From Lophius americanus (lineage: Eukaryota > Chordata > Actinopteri > Lophiiformes > Lophiidae): DNA of 64,000 bases. Below the pieces are notes generated by a model. The model saw only the letters and a program-made list of their open reading frames with translations, made no database searches and had not been told where the DNA came from. Shown piece by piece: positions 25,368 through 36,334 of this stretch (its first letter is position 1; every line of letters starts with the position of its first letter). Made by a program: the position numbers and the translations under genes. Location of the stretch: positions 2,073,001-2,137,000 of the forward strand of contig JBBDHG010000011.1 of NCBI GenBank assembly GCA_037951165.1, in the 5' to 3' direction.

Positions 25368-25412
25368 CCATTCATTCATTTTCCGTAACCGCTTATCCTG
25401 TTCAGGGTCAGA
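25368..25412 (-). mobile_element. Fish SINE/LINE 3' tail, reversed
   Basis: 'attcattcattttccgtaac' followed by 'cgcttatcctgttcagggtc' is the reverse of the common 'gaccctgaacaggataagcgg...' tail ending in ATGAATGA. Confidence 0.75.
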
Positions 25413-25434
25413 AAGCTCCGAATACAATGCTGTT

Positions 25435-26055
25435 ATAGTTATAAAAAATTGTTTTTTTTGTGGCAAAGCTCCTCCTCCTGAGTAAAATACAATATATAGA
25501 TCACATTTCTCCTCGTTTTGATGCATATGCACCAAATTTGGACTAAATGGAACCAACATGGTCAAAAAATTTTTAAAAACTTTCGTAAAAAGGTCCCTCT
25601 AGTGACAAAAACATGAACCATCAGGGTAAAATGCGATAAATACAGGAGAGTTATCCTCGGGTCGATTGATATGCACTAAATTTGGACTAAATTGAAGAAA
25701 CAGTTAGAAAGGTAATGTCAAAAACACTTTGTTTTTCTTGACAGAGCTCCGCCTAGAGTGTAAAATAGGAACTACATGTCTTTGTACCTTGTTTTTTGGT
25801 CTAAATGTGGTTGGTCCAACATAGCCGTATTTCGGGCGAAAAATAGACGTTGAAAGTTTGGTTGTGTTCAGTCCATCTGATACGGATCTAATTTCGCCCA
25901 AGCAAAAGTCTTTTTTTTGAACCACTTATGGCTAAATCCTCAATTTGTCTTGGCTGCACCTGAACGCTTCATTCAGCTTGACTTTGACCTACCTACAGTT
26001 CTCCTCGAGTCGAAGGACGATTCCATAATTTCATGAACTTTTGGGGGGCTTTTAC
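25435..26055 (+). repeat. CCCCCTAG-module repeat, copy 6
   Basis: Two core units are clear: 'atgcaccaaatttggact' near 25528 and 'atgcactaaatttggact' near 25672. Each is preceded by a 'gagtaaaatac'- or 'aaaatgcgataa'-type block. 'gacgattccataatttcatg' near 26015 is the hairpin position, but the stem has decayed. Confidence 0.72.
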
Positions 26056-29000
26056 TGACAGACGTTGAGAACATGAGCCGTGAACGCAGTGGAACAGTTA
26101 GCTGCTCAATAACCAAAAGCTTTCGAAGTTGGTGAAGAGCAAAAACAGGAAATAAGAGAGAGTTCAAGTCCTACAGTCTAACAGCGGTAAAAGTCCACGG
26201 AATCGCCGCCACGTTACGTAAATAAACAGGAAACTGTTTGTTAGTATGAGAGAGACATTAAGTCTGAGAGAGAGAAGAAGACGTTACCAGAATAAAGTCA
26301 ACTCTGCCGAGTTATGTAAGTGTAATGAAGACGACATGAACCTTCCTGTAGGTAATGAACCTCAGCTCAGCACCGTGAATATCCCGCCATTGTTTATTGC
26401 ATCTTATGGCGTAGCGCGGTCGACAATGCATCATTAATCTGAGAACATTTCCGATGCTTAAAGAAAGTGGAATGAAAGAAAAAAGAAAGAAAAGCCGAGT
26501 TTTTCTGCACTCAGCGTCAGGAGGGACTGTTTCAGCCGGATATTCAGAGTCCCTTCCCTGAGTGCCCGTGAAACTCGGCCCTCTCACTTTGCCAGCCTCT
26601 CATCTTTCACCCGTGACAGAAATTACATGATTCAATGGTCCTGTGGAAGAAGTGATGGACAGGGAGCTCTAAAATGTTAATAAACACAGTGTTTTATGTA
26701 GCAGCCTTTCATTTTTCACCAACAAACACAGCTTTAACCTTGTCTTCTGCCCCCCCTCCGCTGCTGCAGAGGTTATAGTTATACTGACATCTGCTATTCA
26801 ATTCCCACCCCCCACCCCGCGCCACGCTGCACAGTGAAAGACATATGTGAAAATAATTCAAAATGAGATTCAAACACAACGAGTTCTTGTCCTTGTCAAA
26901 TTTGATCGCATCAATACTGGCGGCGTATGAAAGAAAATAAAAGGATGGGTAATGATTTTTAGTGCTACGCTTGACCTTCCAGCTCCCGCCAGAGCTTTAG
27001 AGCTTTTGCTCAAGGAAACATCCAGCAGTGCTGGAGTCCACCGAGCAGAACACATATTGGATCCAGGACAAACGATCCCGTAAAGAGCTTGATATCATCA
27101 TCGCTCAATTCACTTTTGCCAAAATGGAGTGCACGTTTTTTTGTGAGGGAGGTAGACGGAAGGATGTTCATAGATCGGAACTTTCTGCTTCAACACTGGA
27201 GAAAAGATTTGCTGCAGGACCACAACACCGCACAGGTGAACTCTCGCCGTGACCCCATTTTCTCCAGTAGTACCTCAAATCTTGTTCAGATCAATGAATA
27301 ACTCTCCAGAGCATCGAATTTACTCTGAATATTGTTATAGCTCTTTTGATATTGTAACAACCTTTGCGACTGAGACGGATGCTTTTAAGTGGGAATGAGA
27401 CTTCATGGCAGCGTGGAAGATGAGTCAGAGATGTTTTTCCTCTGAAGGTAAAAGCAGTTCAGCTGCAGAGACAGATGTTCTGTAGCACTTTACTTTGAAA
27501 TATTGATTCATCTTATCTAAAGATATCTCTGTGTGACGTGAAACAATGATCTCCTCTGTAGTTATAAATAATGTAACAAATGGAGAAAGAGTGTATTCTG
27601 TCATTCAATTATCATATTGATGATGAAAGAATGTAAGCATGAGGTCAGTTTTGTAAAGTGGGAAACTGTTGAGAGTTACTGCAACTTGTATGAAGGCACT
27701 GCCATCTAGTGGACGTTGTCAGCAAGTACAAGTAAGAAAAAAAAAAAGGTAAGAAACTTTAATTTATTTAAATGAAGAAAATTATTGAACAAAAATCCTG
27801 TGTTATTACACATAGATTTAAATGATGGGAATTATCTCAATGTGAATTTGAAGGATCCAGAAATCATATAATAAGTAGAAGTGAAAATGAGAATGTTTTG
27901 TCAGTCAACATGAGAGTTTGAGCATTAAATAGACTAAACCTGGTCCTTAAGGTATTAAGCTAATACCAAAGGTTTTTTGTTTGGTTATTTTCTATTGTAT
28001 TTATTTATGTGATGGACAATTCCTCTTAATAAGCCTAAATGTTGCCATATGATGTATTCAACCAGAATTAGCTTGAGGCTAATTTTACCAGAACCCCCTA
28101 GGTAGGTTTAAAATATTCACCAAACGACATTAAGTCCCAAAACAACATTGAATAGATGAAGCACATAACAGCAAAAACAAAATCCAAATAAACATCACAA
28201 AAACACACACACATCTCATCAGCATCGACGACTTAAAACACAGGATATTTAGATTGAAACAGAACAAAGTTACGCAAAGACGGAGGAGCCAAACCATTTA
28301 TAATTTTCTAGACTACAAAGAGAGAAGAAAAAAAAGTCTAAAGTAAACTAGTGACCAAAGATTGTGTTTTTACATTCCCCACAATGATGATACTGAGACG
28401 TCTTTTTTAATCCAGAGTTTTCACCATCGCTTTTAAAAATATTCTAGAGGTTTGGTGAGGGTTTGTCTTGCCTGTCCAGAAACCTGAATTAACACAATAA
28501 TTCAGGTGGTAAAATATCCTACATGTATGACTTAGCTGCCTCGACAGTTGAAAGCCATTTCCTCATTTGTCTAAATTTCTTTCAGTGCTGGACTGGGACT
28601 CTCTGTTAGTGCATGTAAAGATAATAGACGGACAAATTAAGAGATGCGGTGGGTGTGCTTCATCTCTGAGATTAGCAAAACCCCTATGATAGGAATAAGG
28701 AACCATGTAGGAGCTTGGATGCAGAGACTCCAGTCTCTGCCACACGGACTGTATTGTGATCCTTTGGCCACTAGATGGAGCTCAACTCTTGGCTCCGTTT
28801 CTGATGCACCTGTTCAATATCTCGTTTGGAGATCATACTTCATTTCTTTACTAATTTAGTTGGTTATTCTTCCCGCTGTTTAAACTCTGCTGACAGAGAT
28901 GTCAGACAAACACTCTCGCCTTTTAGGGTATTATTGACTCCTTAGAAAGAATACTTCATATGATGAAGATGAAAAGATGGAGGATGTTCAGGATTTTGCA

Positions 29001-29342
29001 TATTAGTTCGTTTGATTGGTTGTTTGCTCCTCTCAGACATTATTAATTGTCAATTATTAATTCATTATCAACAGATTTACCCATGGTTAATATGACATCG
29101 TTTCATGACATTTTTTATAAGGATGGATTTCGGGCCACATTTTCACTTTCCTCAAAATTAAAAAAAATTAATCTTCTTTCTTGAATCTTTTCCTCTATCA
29201 TGAAAAATAATCAGAATCGAAAATGTCCGGACGTCTAAAACTCCACAATGATGCACATTTGTATCCATTCCTTGATTACAATCCAGGTTTGAAAGATTTA
29301 TATTTATATTTTGAGGGTATTTATATGGTATACGCCTCTGTA
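26056..29342. other. Repeat-poor stretch, no gene recognised
   Basis: No supported exon. Short 'catctagtgg'-type phrases at about 27708 and (reversed) 28770 are common in fish repeats. The sequence 28080-28400 has the look of an old LINE 3' region, but no motif confirms this. Confidence 0.35.
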
Positions 29343-29374
29343 ACTGTTACACTGTTACACTGTTACACTGTTAC
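29343..29374. repeat. Four-unit 8-bp tandem repeat
   Basis: ACTGTTAC is repeated four times and followed by the self-complementary 'gttacacagtaac'. Confidence 0.88.
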
Positions 29375-30386
29375 ATAGTTACACAGTAACAGAGAGGATT
29401 AGCTTAACTTCATTTAGCGAGCAGTGAACTCAAACAAAGCCATGAAAGCCGGGCGTTGATATGCGTAAACGCCGCGGTGGGTGTGGTCACACTCCCTCTA
29501 TGATAAGATAACTGTAATTATCAATCAGAACCTCAGAACTCTTCCTTCCCACAGAGCGGAGGACATTCCTAACTGTCCACGCTGCTGTGAAGGCGGCCAT
29601 CTTATTGGTCAAACTGGAAGTTAACGTTCAACGCGACTTCATTCAGCGCCCAGTGAACTCAAACGATCCCATGGAAGCCGACGCGTTTACACGCTCTGGG
29701 TCAGCTGGCAGATATGCTCAAGCTCAAACACAGTCAGTAAAATGTCCAGTAGGTCCCGTCCAAGGATGTTCTGGACGTGTATGAAATAGTCAGTGTGTAG
29801 TCCATCGTCCCACATTCACAGGGACATTTCCACGCCGGCATGAAGGCGGCAGAGTCTCTCCATCAGAGCCTACAACAACATTCAGTGGAGAGGGAGAAGT
29901 ATCGATTGCTGGACGGGCTGCAATGACTTTTACCGAGAGAGAGGGAAAACAGAGCGCTGTCAATCATCCTTTATCTGTTTTTTTTTATAAGTCTGAAGAC
30001 GAGAGGCTGGAGTTTTTAACTCCACCTCCATCCTGGTCTTCATTACATTCAAGGATCTGTTACCCTTTACCTAAAACACTTTAGCAGCTCTCAAATGGAC
30101 TTAATCTGATTCTAACCGCCGATAAACCCATCAGCCACAACCGGGGGTACCAGTTTCTGGTTCTAATGTTGTGGCTGGTTGTTCTACACAGTTGGACACG
30201 GAGATCATTCATCAGAAAGTATTCCTGTTCCTGTTTTTTTATTACTTTGGGCCCTCATCTCATCTCCAGACACTCGCTACCGAATTCAGTGTGTGAGACA
30301 CTTCTAGTCTTTTCTGAGTATTTAAATGTTAATTCAGACAATTGTACGTGAAGCTTTAGTAAATATATGTCCTCTCTGCCCTTTAG
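29375..30386. other. No recognised feature
   Basis: Moderately GC-rich unique sequence. Two blocks near 29400-29480 and 29580-29680 share phrases such as 'agtgaactcaaac' and 'gcgttgatatgcg'/'gcgtttacacgc', hinting at an old local duplication. Confidence 0.4.
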
Positions 30387-30454
30387 GATGAGCCGGCGGA
30401 ACAAATGGATGGGCCCAGCGGGCCAAACCATAATGCTCTCGCTGGTTGCCAACA
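30387..30454 (+). other. Candidate orphan exon (low support)
   Basis: A pyrimidine-rich acceptor ('cctctctgccctttag') precedes 68 bases that are open in two frames and end at a consensus donor ('caaca' then GTAAGT). No protein family was recognised from either translation and no neighbouring exon was found, so chance is a real possibility. Confidence 0.2.
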
Positions 30455-31784
30455 GTAAGTAGTCGGGCTCAAACCAAATCATCTAAAAGCATTTAATGAA
30501 ATTGTACAAAGTCTCAACTTTCTGCTTATCTCTTCAAAAACAAAGTAGATTTGGATCCACCATCGTCATCATCATGAGGCAGATCGTGTGATTAAGAAGA
30601 GATAAGATATTTTTAAAAGTAGGCTTTTAAAAAAAACAACCGCAACAAAATCCTCATAAAATCAAATCCTGGTTTCTGGATCTTTCTGGTTTCCTGGCGG
30701 GTTGATGTCATGTAGCAGACTACACATGCCCATGACCTTTGAAGCCATTCGGTTTATTATTGGCCCGGCTTATTAATGGAAAACCTCCAAAAGAGCCCGA
30801 TCTGTCAACATTAAGAAAACGTTATTATGATGTCACTTCTTAAAAGTCATGATGTAATGTCACCGAAATGCAATCGTCTCTAGGGAACGCCTGAACCGAC
30901 CTCTGAATACGACTTTATGCAAATCCGTCCATCAGTTTCTCTGTAATATTGCTAAAAACAAACAAAAAACAAATCAAAAGGAGGAAAAAAAAAATTATAA
31001 TAATATAGGATGTACGGCTACTTCAGTCTACCAGAACAAACAGAGAATGATATTATGATAATAATGATGAGGTCATCTTCTTATTGTGCTATAAAACGTG
31101 TTTCTCGTGTCTTCTGGCGCCTGGCGGCCGAGTGGAATCCTGGGAATGAGGCTGGAGGCTCCGGGCTGTCGGAGGATTCTACACCTGAAAGTAAAATCTT
31201 GGGTGAAAAAAGTTGAAATCTTGGAAGCCGGTTGCTTTTTCCTGTTCTCAATAATAAGTATGAACCCTCTTCTTGTAAGAAAGAAAGAAAAAAAAAAAGG
31301 AACCACTTGAAACACAAAATCCTCACTTCGGGCATCCGTACAAACATGTCGGACCTTCTCTCTGCGGAGAAAAGGAGATAATTAATGAGCGCTTTTTCCA
31401 AACAAACACTTAAAAAAAGAAAGAAAACATAATTATGAATACGATATCCCCATTTATTCAAAGAAGCCCCCCGAAATACCCCTTCACCCTGACACGCTGA
31501 ACCTTTGAATAGACTGTGTGGACATGAGACATGAGACCTCCTGCATCCTGACACCCTCCTGGTTCAGGGTGTGGAGGTGTGGGCTCTCCAGGTGTGAATG
31601 TTTCCAGTTTACTTATCATATTCGCGCTGACAGGTATCCGTGCCGAGAGGATGCCGCAGCTCAGAGGCCACGCAAAGTGAAAATTGGAGCGCCTGGTGTC
31701 AGCTGAGCGCTGATTCCTGTTAGCTCTGTTCACTTGACACCTCGCCGTTTTCTCCGATCGCTTTAGAGAGCAACCTCAAGGGAA
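30455..31784. other. No recognised feature
   Basis: Unique sequence. A 157-codon minus frame (31081-31554) has low-complexity phenylalanine runs and no motif. Confidence 0.4.
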
Positions 31785-32145
31785 ATAAATAGAAAAAAAT
31801 AGTTCAGGCAAGAGAGCCTAATTGATCTCACTATCAGTGTGGCGTAAAGCGAGTTACTTGCCGCTACGCTTTGAATGATTTGCTTGTCATCCGTTCTAAT
31901 GAGCGTCATAAGAAAACGAGGGAAATAAATTGCGGTAAATGATCAGAGATTTAACCGAACGAGTGGTGAGCTGGGAGCGGGCGCCGTGGAAGGCTGCAAC
32001 GCGTTAGCTGCACAAACATGCTTTGCATAATGAGCTATATTTTAAAACCACGAGGGTTCAGCTTGTTATTCCTGACATTTAAATCGGACTGAAAATGGAA
32101 ATGAGCTGACTGAGTGTCGTCACGCCACAATCTCACGTTAACAAT
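31785..32145. other. Candidate conserved non-coding element
   Basis: Repeat-free and non-coding. Contains 'gagcctaattgatctcac', 'gttctaatgagcgtcat', 'ggtaaatgatcagag' and 'gcataatgagcta', with even base composition. The call is by texture only. Confidence 0.2.
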
Positions 32146-32629
32146 CACAAGGTAGATTTTCCAGAAAAAGAAACGGCAGAGCCGCTGGAATTTATTCTCT
32201 GCGTCCTTCAATGAGCGCAGACCCGACTCTCACACCCCATAATTTAACGCACATACTAAATTAAACATGCAAAGGATCCTCCTGCGTGTGAGAATGTAGT
32301 CATGGCAGAAAAACAACCTGGAATAGTGGAACATGATAGAAGAATGTTTTTAATACAGCCAGAAGAAAGAAATCTTTTTTTGAGAACTATTTTTACTTTA
32401 TTTAAATTTTTAAAGGCAGAACCAACAAAGTAAAAACCCTTCTAAAAATGGTCCTATTTATTTATTTTTAGATTTTTTTTCTCTCATTTGGCTCCATATC
32501 CAGGCGTTACTTCATGAATATCTCAAAAAGAGTTCATTCAAAGAATCTTTTCATTCTGAGATATTACAATGAAATGAATACACTCATTAAAAATGGTGGT
32601 TTACCGTTTTTATTCTTTGTGTGTTTTGT
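32146..32629. other. No recognised feature
   Basis: AT-rich unique sequence. Confidence 0.45.
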
Positions 32630-33400
32630 GTCAATCTGATAAGGAACACGTAGAAATCAAGTTTCCCAATTCTAGGAAAAACACACGGCGGGGGCAGCTT
32701 TTTGAAAGATATTGTAGAGGATGCTGTGGAACCATAGCCAGACATAACTTGTTTTTATAATCGCGAGACATCGCTATTCGCCGCCCTGCCGCTCCCACAC
32801 CTACATTCAGAGGCTTAGATCCTTCACAAAAATGTATCTTCAACCATAACTATGTGTTATGGTTAAATAGTAAAGGTTTTAAGGGTTAGTAGTTGTTCAT
32901 CAAAGAATAAAACACATCATTTTTTTGGTGCCCCTTGGTTGCATTATGAAAAACGCTGACTTCTTTTTCCTTCAGGCGTCTTAAGGGTGGACCTTAATCC
33001 AAAATGCGAAGTTTGGGGCAGATCAGACCGTAGAGATCAGAGCTTTGGCCTTTTCTAACCAAACACCAATATTTGTAGCCCTTATTCTTCTAGACTATTA
33101 ATTCTGATAACTTTTAATACTTGTGGTCTTAACACGTCAATCATCTGGAATCGCCAAAGAAATTGCCTTAAAATCACACATTGAATTCAAAATGGCTGAC
33201 TTCCTGTCAGAGCGAGACTGTTTGGTGGATCCTGATATGGTAAACATTTGTATTTATACTCCTACATACCTCAAGGGGAAAATAAGTCCACTGGGGAAGG
33301 CGTTTTGAAAATGTCTAGGGGGCGCTGTGGAGCCATTTCGCAACATCTTCTGCAGTGAGCTATGAAATACAAATTTTTTTCACCACGACCGATAAATCTG
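32630..33400 (+). repeat. Second dispersed fish repeat ('GGGGGCGCTGTGGAGCC' type)
   Basis: 'gtctagggggcgctgtggag' near 33315 and a diverged 'ttgtagaggatgctgtggaa' near 32711 are two copies of the same block. Between them lies 'aaaatggctgacttcctgtc' near 33190. The three phrases co-occur in a widespread teleost interspersed repeat. No coding capacity. Confidence 0.5.
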
Positions 33401-33632
33401 TTACGTTTTCTGGAGTTTTCCAGCATGATGATGATGATGATTTGGACGAAGAAAGTATTAAAAACTTTGTAGTTAGTGATCCTGTCCTCAAGATATTTAG
33501 AACTAAAGGTCCTTACAATAACAGCCCAGCATAAACATAAGCATAACCCTGGCTCAAGGATTACCATATATGGTAAAAACGTCTGAAGCAGCTGACCAAT
33601 GAGGAGACATGAGTGATTGACGTTGTGACGGT

Positions 33633-33655
33633 TTTATTGATCATCAGCCTTTATT
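33633..33655 (-). terminator. ctrb1 polyadenylation signals
   Basis: On the minus strand AATAAA occurs at 33655-33650 and again at 33638-33633, which is 18 and 35 bases past the stop codon. The 3' UTR is therefore very short, as usual for pancreatic protease mRNAs. Confidence 0.75.
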
Positions 33656-33672
33656 GAAGATGTCTGATGTGT

Positions 33673-34743
33673 TTAGTTGGCAGCAATAGTGACATCCATC
33701 CAGGCACGGAGCTCCGTGACACGGGCATACACGCCAGGCATTGAAGTGCTGCATGTGCCGCTGCCCCAGGACACAATACCCACCAGAGTCCAGGCTCCGG
33801 CCTTCTCACAGACCAGAGGACCGCCAGAATCTCCCTGAAAAACAACACAGCAACAGATGTGAAACATTGGGCGCTGCGCATCAATACTTTGATTTGACAC
33901 TGATGTCGGTCCCACCCACCATGCAGGAGGAGGCTCCAGAGGCTCCAGCGCAGATCATGAGGTCTGAGATCCTGTTGCCCCAGAGCTTACGGCACTGCTC
34001 ATTTGTCAGCAGGGGGAGGGCAGCCTGCTGCAGCAGGGCGGGGGTGTCAGGAGCTACAGAGCATAAAACACATCATACACCTTAGAGAGACTGATGGGGG
34101 GGGAAGCAGTGTGACGTTTCTGCTGTCCTCAAAGCGGCCAACAGGAGTTCTCACCATTGTACCGGGTCAGGCCCCAACCAGAGGTCACACACTTCATGCC
34201 TCCGGGGAAGATGTCTCCGGTCTCAGCAACACACACCGGGGAAACACGCACGTTCATCTGGGCGGGGCTGGCCAGCTTGACCAGCAGGATGTCATTGTTG
34301 ATGGTGAAGCCGTTGTAGCGGGGGTGCTTGAACACCTGACAGGAAATGACATCATGAGGACTACAGGAAGAAACGATGAGCAGGGAAGAAGCCAATGGTA
34401 GTTGTCACCCACCTTGCCAACTCTCATGACCTGGATGTTCTCGGTGTTTGAGGAGCGGTCGTGTTCTCCGAGGATCACCCGGTGGGACATCCTGAGGGAA
34501 AGAGGTCAGGAGACGGTGGATGTCTATATCTTGGCAGAAGTAAAAGGTGACGGGGTGAAGATGAGGGGATGAAGGTGCTTACTTGACATTGCAGTGAGCA
34601 GCTGTCACTACCCAGTTCTCATTGATGAGGGAGCCTCCACAGAAGTGGAAACCGGTGTAATCCTGAAAAAAAACAACAGGTGAGAGATGAAATGAGTATG
34701 TGTGTGTGTGTGTATTTGTGTGTGTGTATGTGTGTGTGTGTCG

Positions 34744-34778
<35 letters not shown>

Positions 34779-35343
34779 TGTGTATGTGTGAGTGTGTGTG
34801 TGAGTGTGTCTTCACCTGCAGGGACACCTGCCAGGGCCAGGAGTGGGGCACCGCCTCCTCACCGTTCACGATACGGGAGTAACCCGTGATGACGGGGGGG
34901 ACGGCTGGGGAGCCACAACCTGGTGACATCATGATGACATCACAAGTACAGCGTTAGGCGTTGAAATGGAGCTCTGTTTACCGAGGTTAGTAATATTTCT
35001 GATCAGTTTTAGAAAATAGCACATCACTGATTTTCAGGAACACTAGAAACCGTTTCTATTTGATTTATATGTCACTAACTGGAAGCCCCAACAGCAGCAG
35101 AAGCTGTAGCGCCCTCTGCAGGTTCTTAAAGCAGTAACAGGCAGAGGAATCTACAGTCTGCTGCTGCTGCTCCTCCCGCTACACCTCTACCACCTGCTCC
35201 ACCACCTCAACCCTGCTCTACGCTCCATGTCCTCCACTCTACTCTCTGCTCCATCTCCTTAGTTGTTCTTGTCTCGTTGAGTTTTTCTCACCGTAGGCGG
35301 CGCCGACGAAGGCGAGGCAAGAGAGGATCCACAGGAAGGCCAT
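33673..35343 (-). CDS. ctrb1: Chymotrypsinogen B precursor (seven exons)
   Basis: Secreted pancreatic serine-protease zymogen that cleaves dietary protein after large hydrophobic residues. Exons on the minus strand: 35343-35292, 34919-34816, 34662-34583, 34491-34413, 34335-34155, 34053-33920, 33834-33673. All introns are GT-AG. The joined frame gives 263 residues, the usual family length. Residues 1-18 are a signal peptide and 19-33 the propeptide, with Cys19. Activation follows Arg33, before IVNG. The triad is His75 (TAAHC), Asp120 (NNDI) and Ser213 (GDSGGP). Ser207 equals chymotrypsin Ser189 and, with Gly234 and Gly244, gives chymotrypsin rather than trypsin or elastase specificity. Ten mature cysteines fit five disulfides. 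The start has a strong context (G at -3, G at +4). Assignment to ctrb1 rather than a sister ctrb paralogue is inferred. Confidence 0.93.
34697..34810. repeat. (GT)n microsatellite filling ctrb1 intron 2
   Basis: On the gene's strand this is (CA)n. It makes up most of the 153-base intron between exons 2 and 3, leaving about 35 bases for the acceptor tract. Confidence 0.92.
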
Positions 35344-35376
35344 GACTTGATGTGTTGGGTCTGTCTGAACCAGCAG

Positions 35377-35384
35377 CTTTTATA
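35377..35384 (-). promoter_or_regulatory. ctrb1 TATA box
   Basis: TATAAAAG on the minus strand lies 33 bases upstream of the start codon. Transcription would start only a few bases before the ATG, giving a very short leader. A CCAAT (35403-35407, reverse) lies about 20 bases upstream. Confidence 0.8.
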
Positions 35385-35439
35385 CAGCAGGACAGCGACG
35401 TGATTGGACGAGAAAGGGGGAACATCTTATCAGAGATGG

Positions 35440-35486
35440 TGGGAGTTTGAACAGGTGGAGCAGGCAGGTGGAGAGTTTTCCACCTG
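35440..35486 (-). promoter_or_regulatory. E-box cluster, possible PTF1 module of ctrb1
   Basis: Three CACCTG/CAGGTG E-boxes lie at 35452-35457, 35465-35470 and 35481-35486, about 70-110 bases upstream of the TATA box. A TTTTCC tract touches the outermost one, and TGGGAG at 35440-35445 lies near the innermost. Acinar genes are commonly driven by PTF1 (PTF1A with RBPJ/RBPJL), which binds an E-box paired with a TTTCCC-like box. The pairing here is imperfect. Confidence 0.45.
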
Positions 35487-35508
35487 ATGAAGCAGGAGTA
35501 TGAAGGTC

Positions 35509-35565
35509 AGATAGATAGAAAGAGAGTGTATTAATCCCCACAAGGGAAATGTAGTGGTTACAACA
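35509..35565 (-). mobile_element. LINE-type 3' tail, reversed
   Basis: 'agatagatagaaagagagtg' followed by 'tattaatccccacaagggaa' is the reverse of the common fish tail 'ttccc...ggggattaataaagtatctatctatct'. It lies just upstream of the ctrb1 promoter. Confidence 0.55.
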
Positions 35566-35766
35566 GCTCCAAAAAACAATACTAAATAAGTCTGACTATA
35601 TAGTATTTTTTTATAGTCCGAGTATATAACAACTCACTGTGAGACTGTGTCTGAAACATTGAACTCTTCGTCAATCTATCTACCTCACCCTTACTTCACG
35701 TTCACCAACTGCACTACTACTATGGTAACTTTAATTTATATTTGTTATTGGACAATACACTCTTTC

Positions 35767-36050
<284 letters not shown>

Positions 36051-36052
36051 CA

Positions 36053-36163
<111 letters not shown>

Positions 36164-36263
36164 AGGCATATATATACTTGTACTGTATGTCTTTACTATG
36201 TGTTTAGTGTATATATGTATATTGCATATTTATTTCTAATTACTGCTACTTATACTTTGGAAA

Positions 36264-36267
<4 letters not shown>

Positions 36268-36324
<57 letters not shown>
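36268..36324. repeat. (AT)n microsatellite
   Basis: Pure AT of about 57 bp directly before the Rex3 remnant. Confidence 0.93.
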
Positions 36325-36327
<3 letters not shown>

Positions 36328-36334
36328 TCTTTGC

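Noticed and set aside
31081..31554. 157-codon minus frame
   Set aside because: It has low-complexity Phe/Leu runs, no domain, no splice context, and a competing plus-strand frame.
33741..34401. Plus-strand frames of 114 and 132 codons
   Set aside because: They are shadows of ctrb1 exons 5-7.
34579..34932. Continuous 117-codon frame through ctrb1 exons 2 and 3
   Set aside because: The HTHTHT part is the CA repeat of intron 2, which happens to stay open. The splice sites and family alignment remove it.
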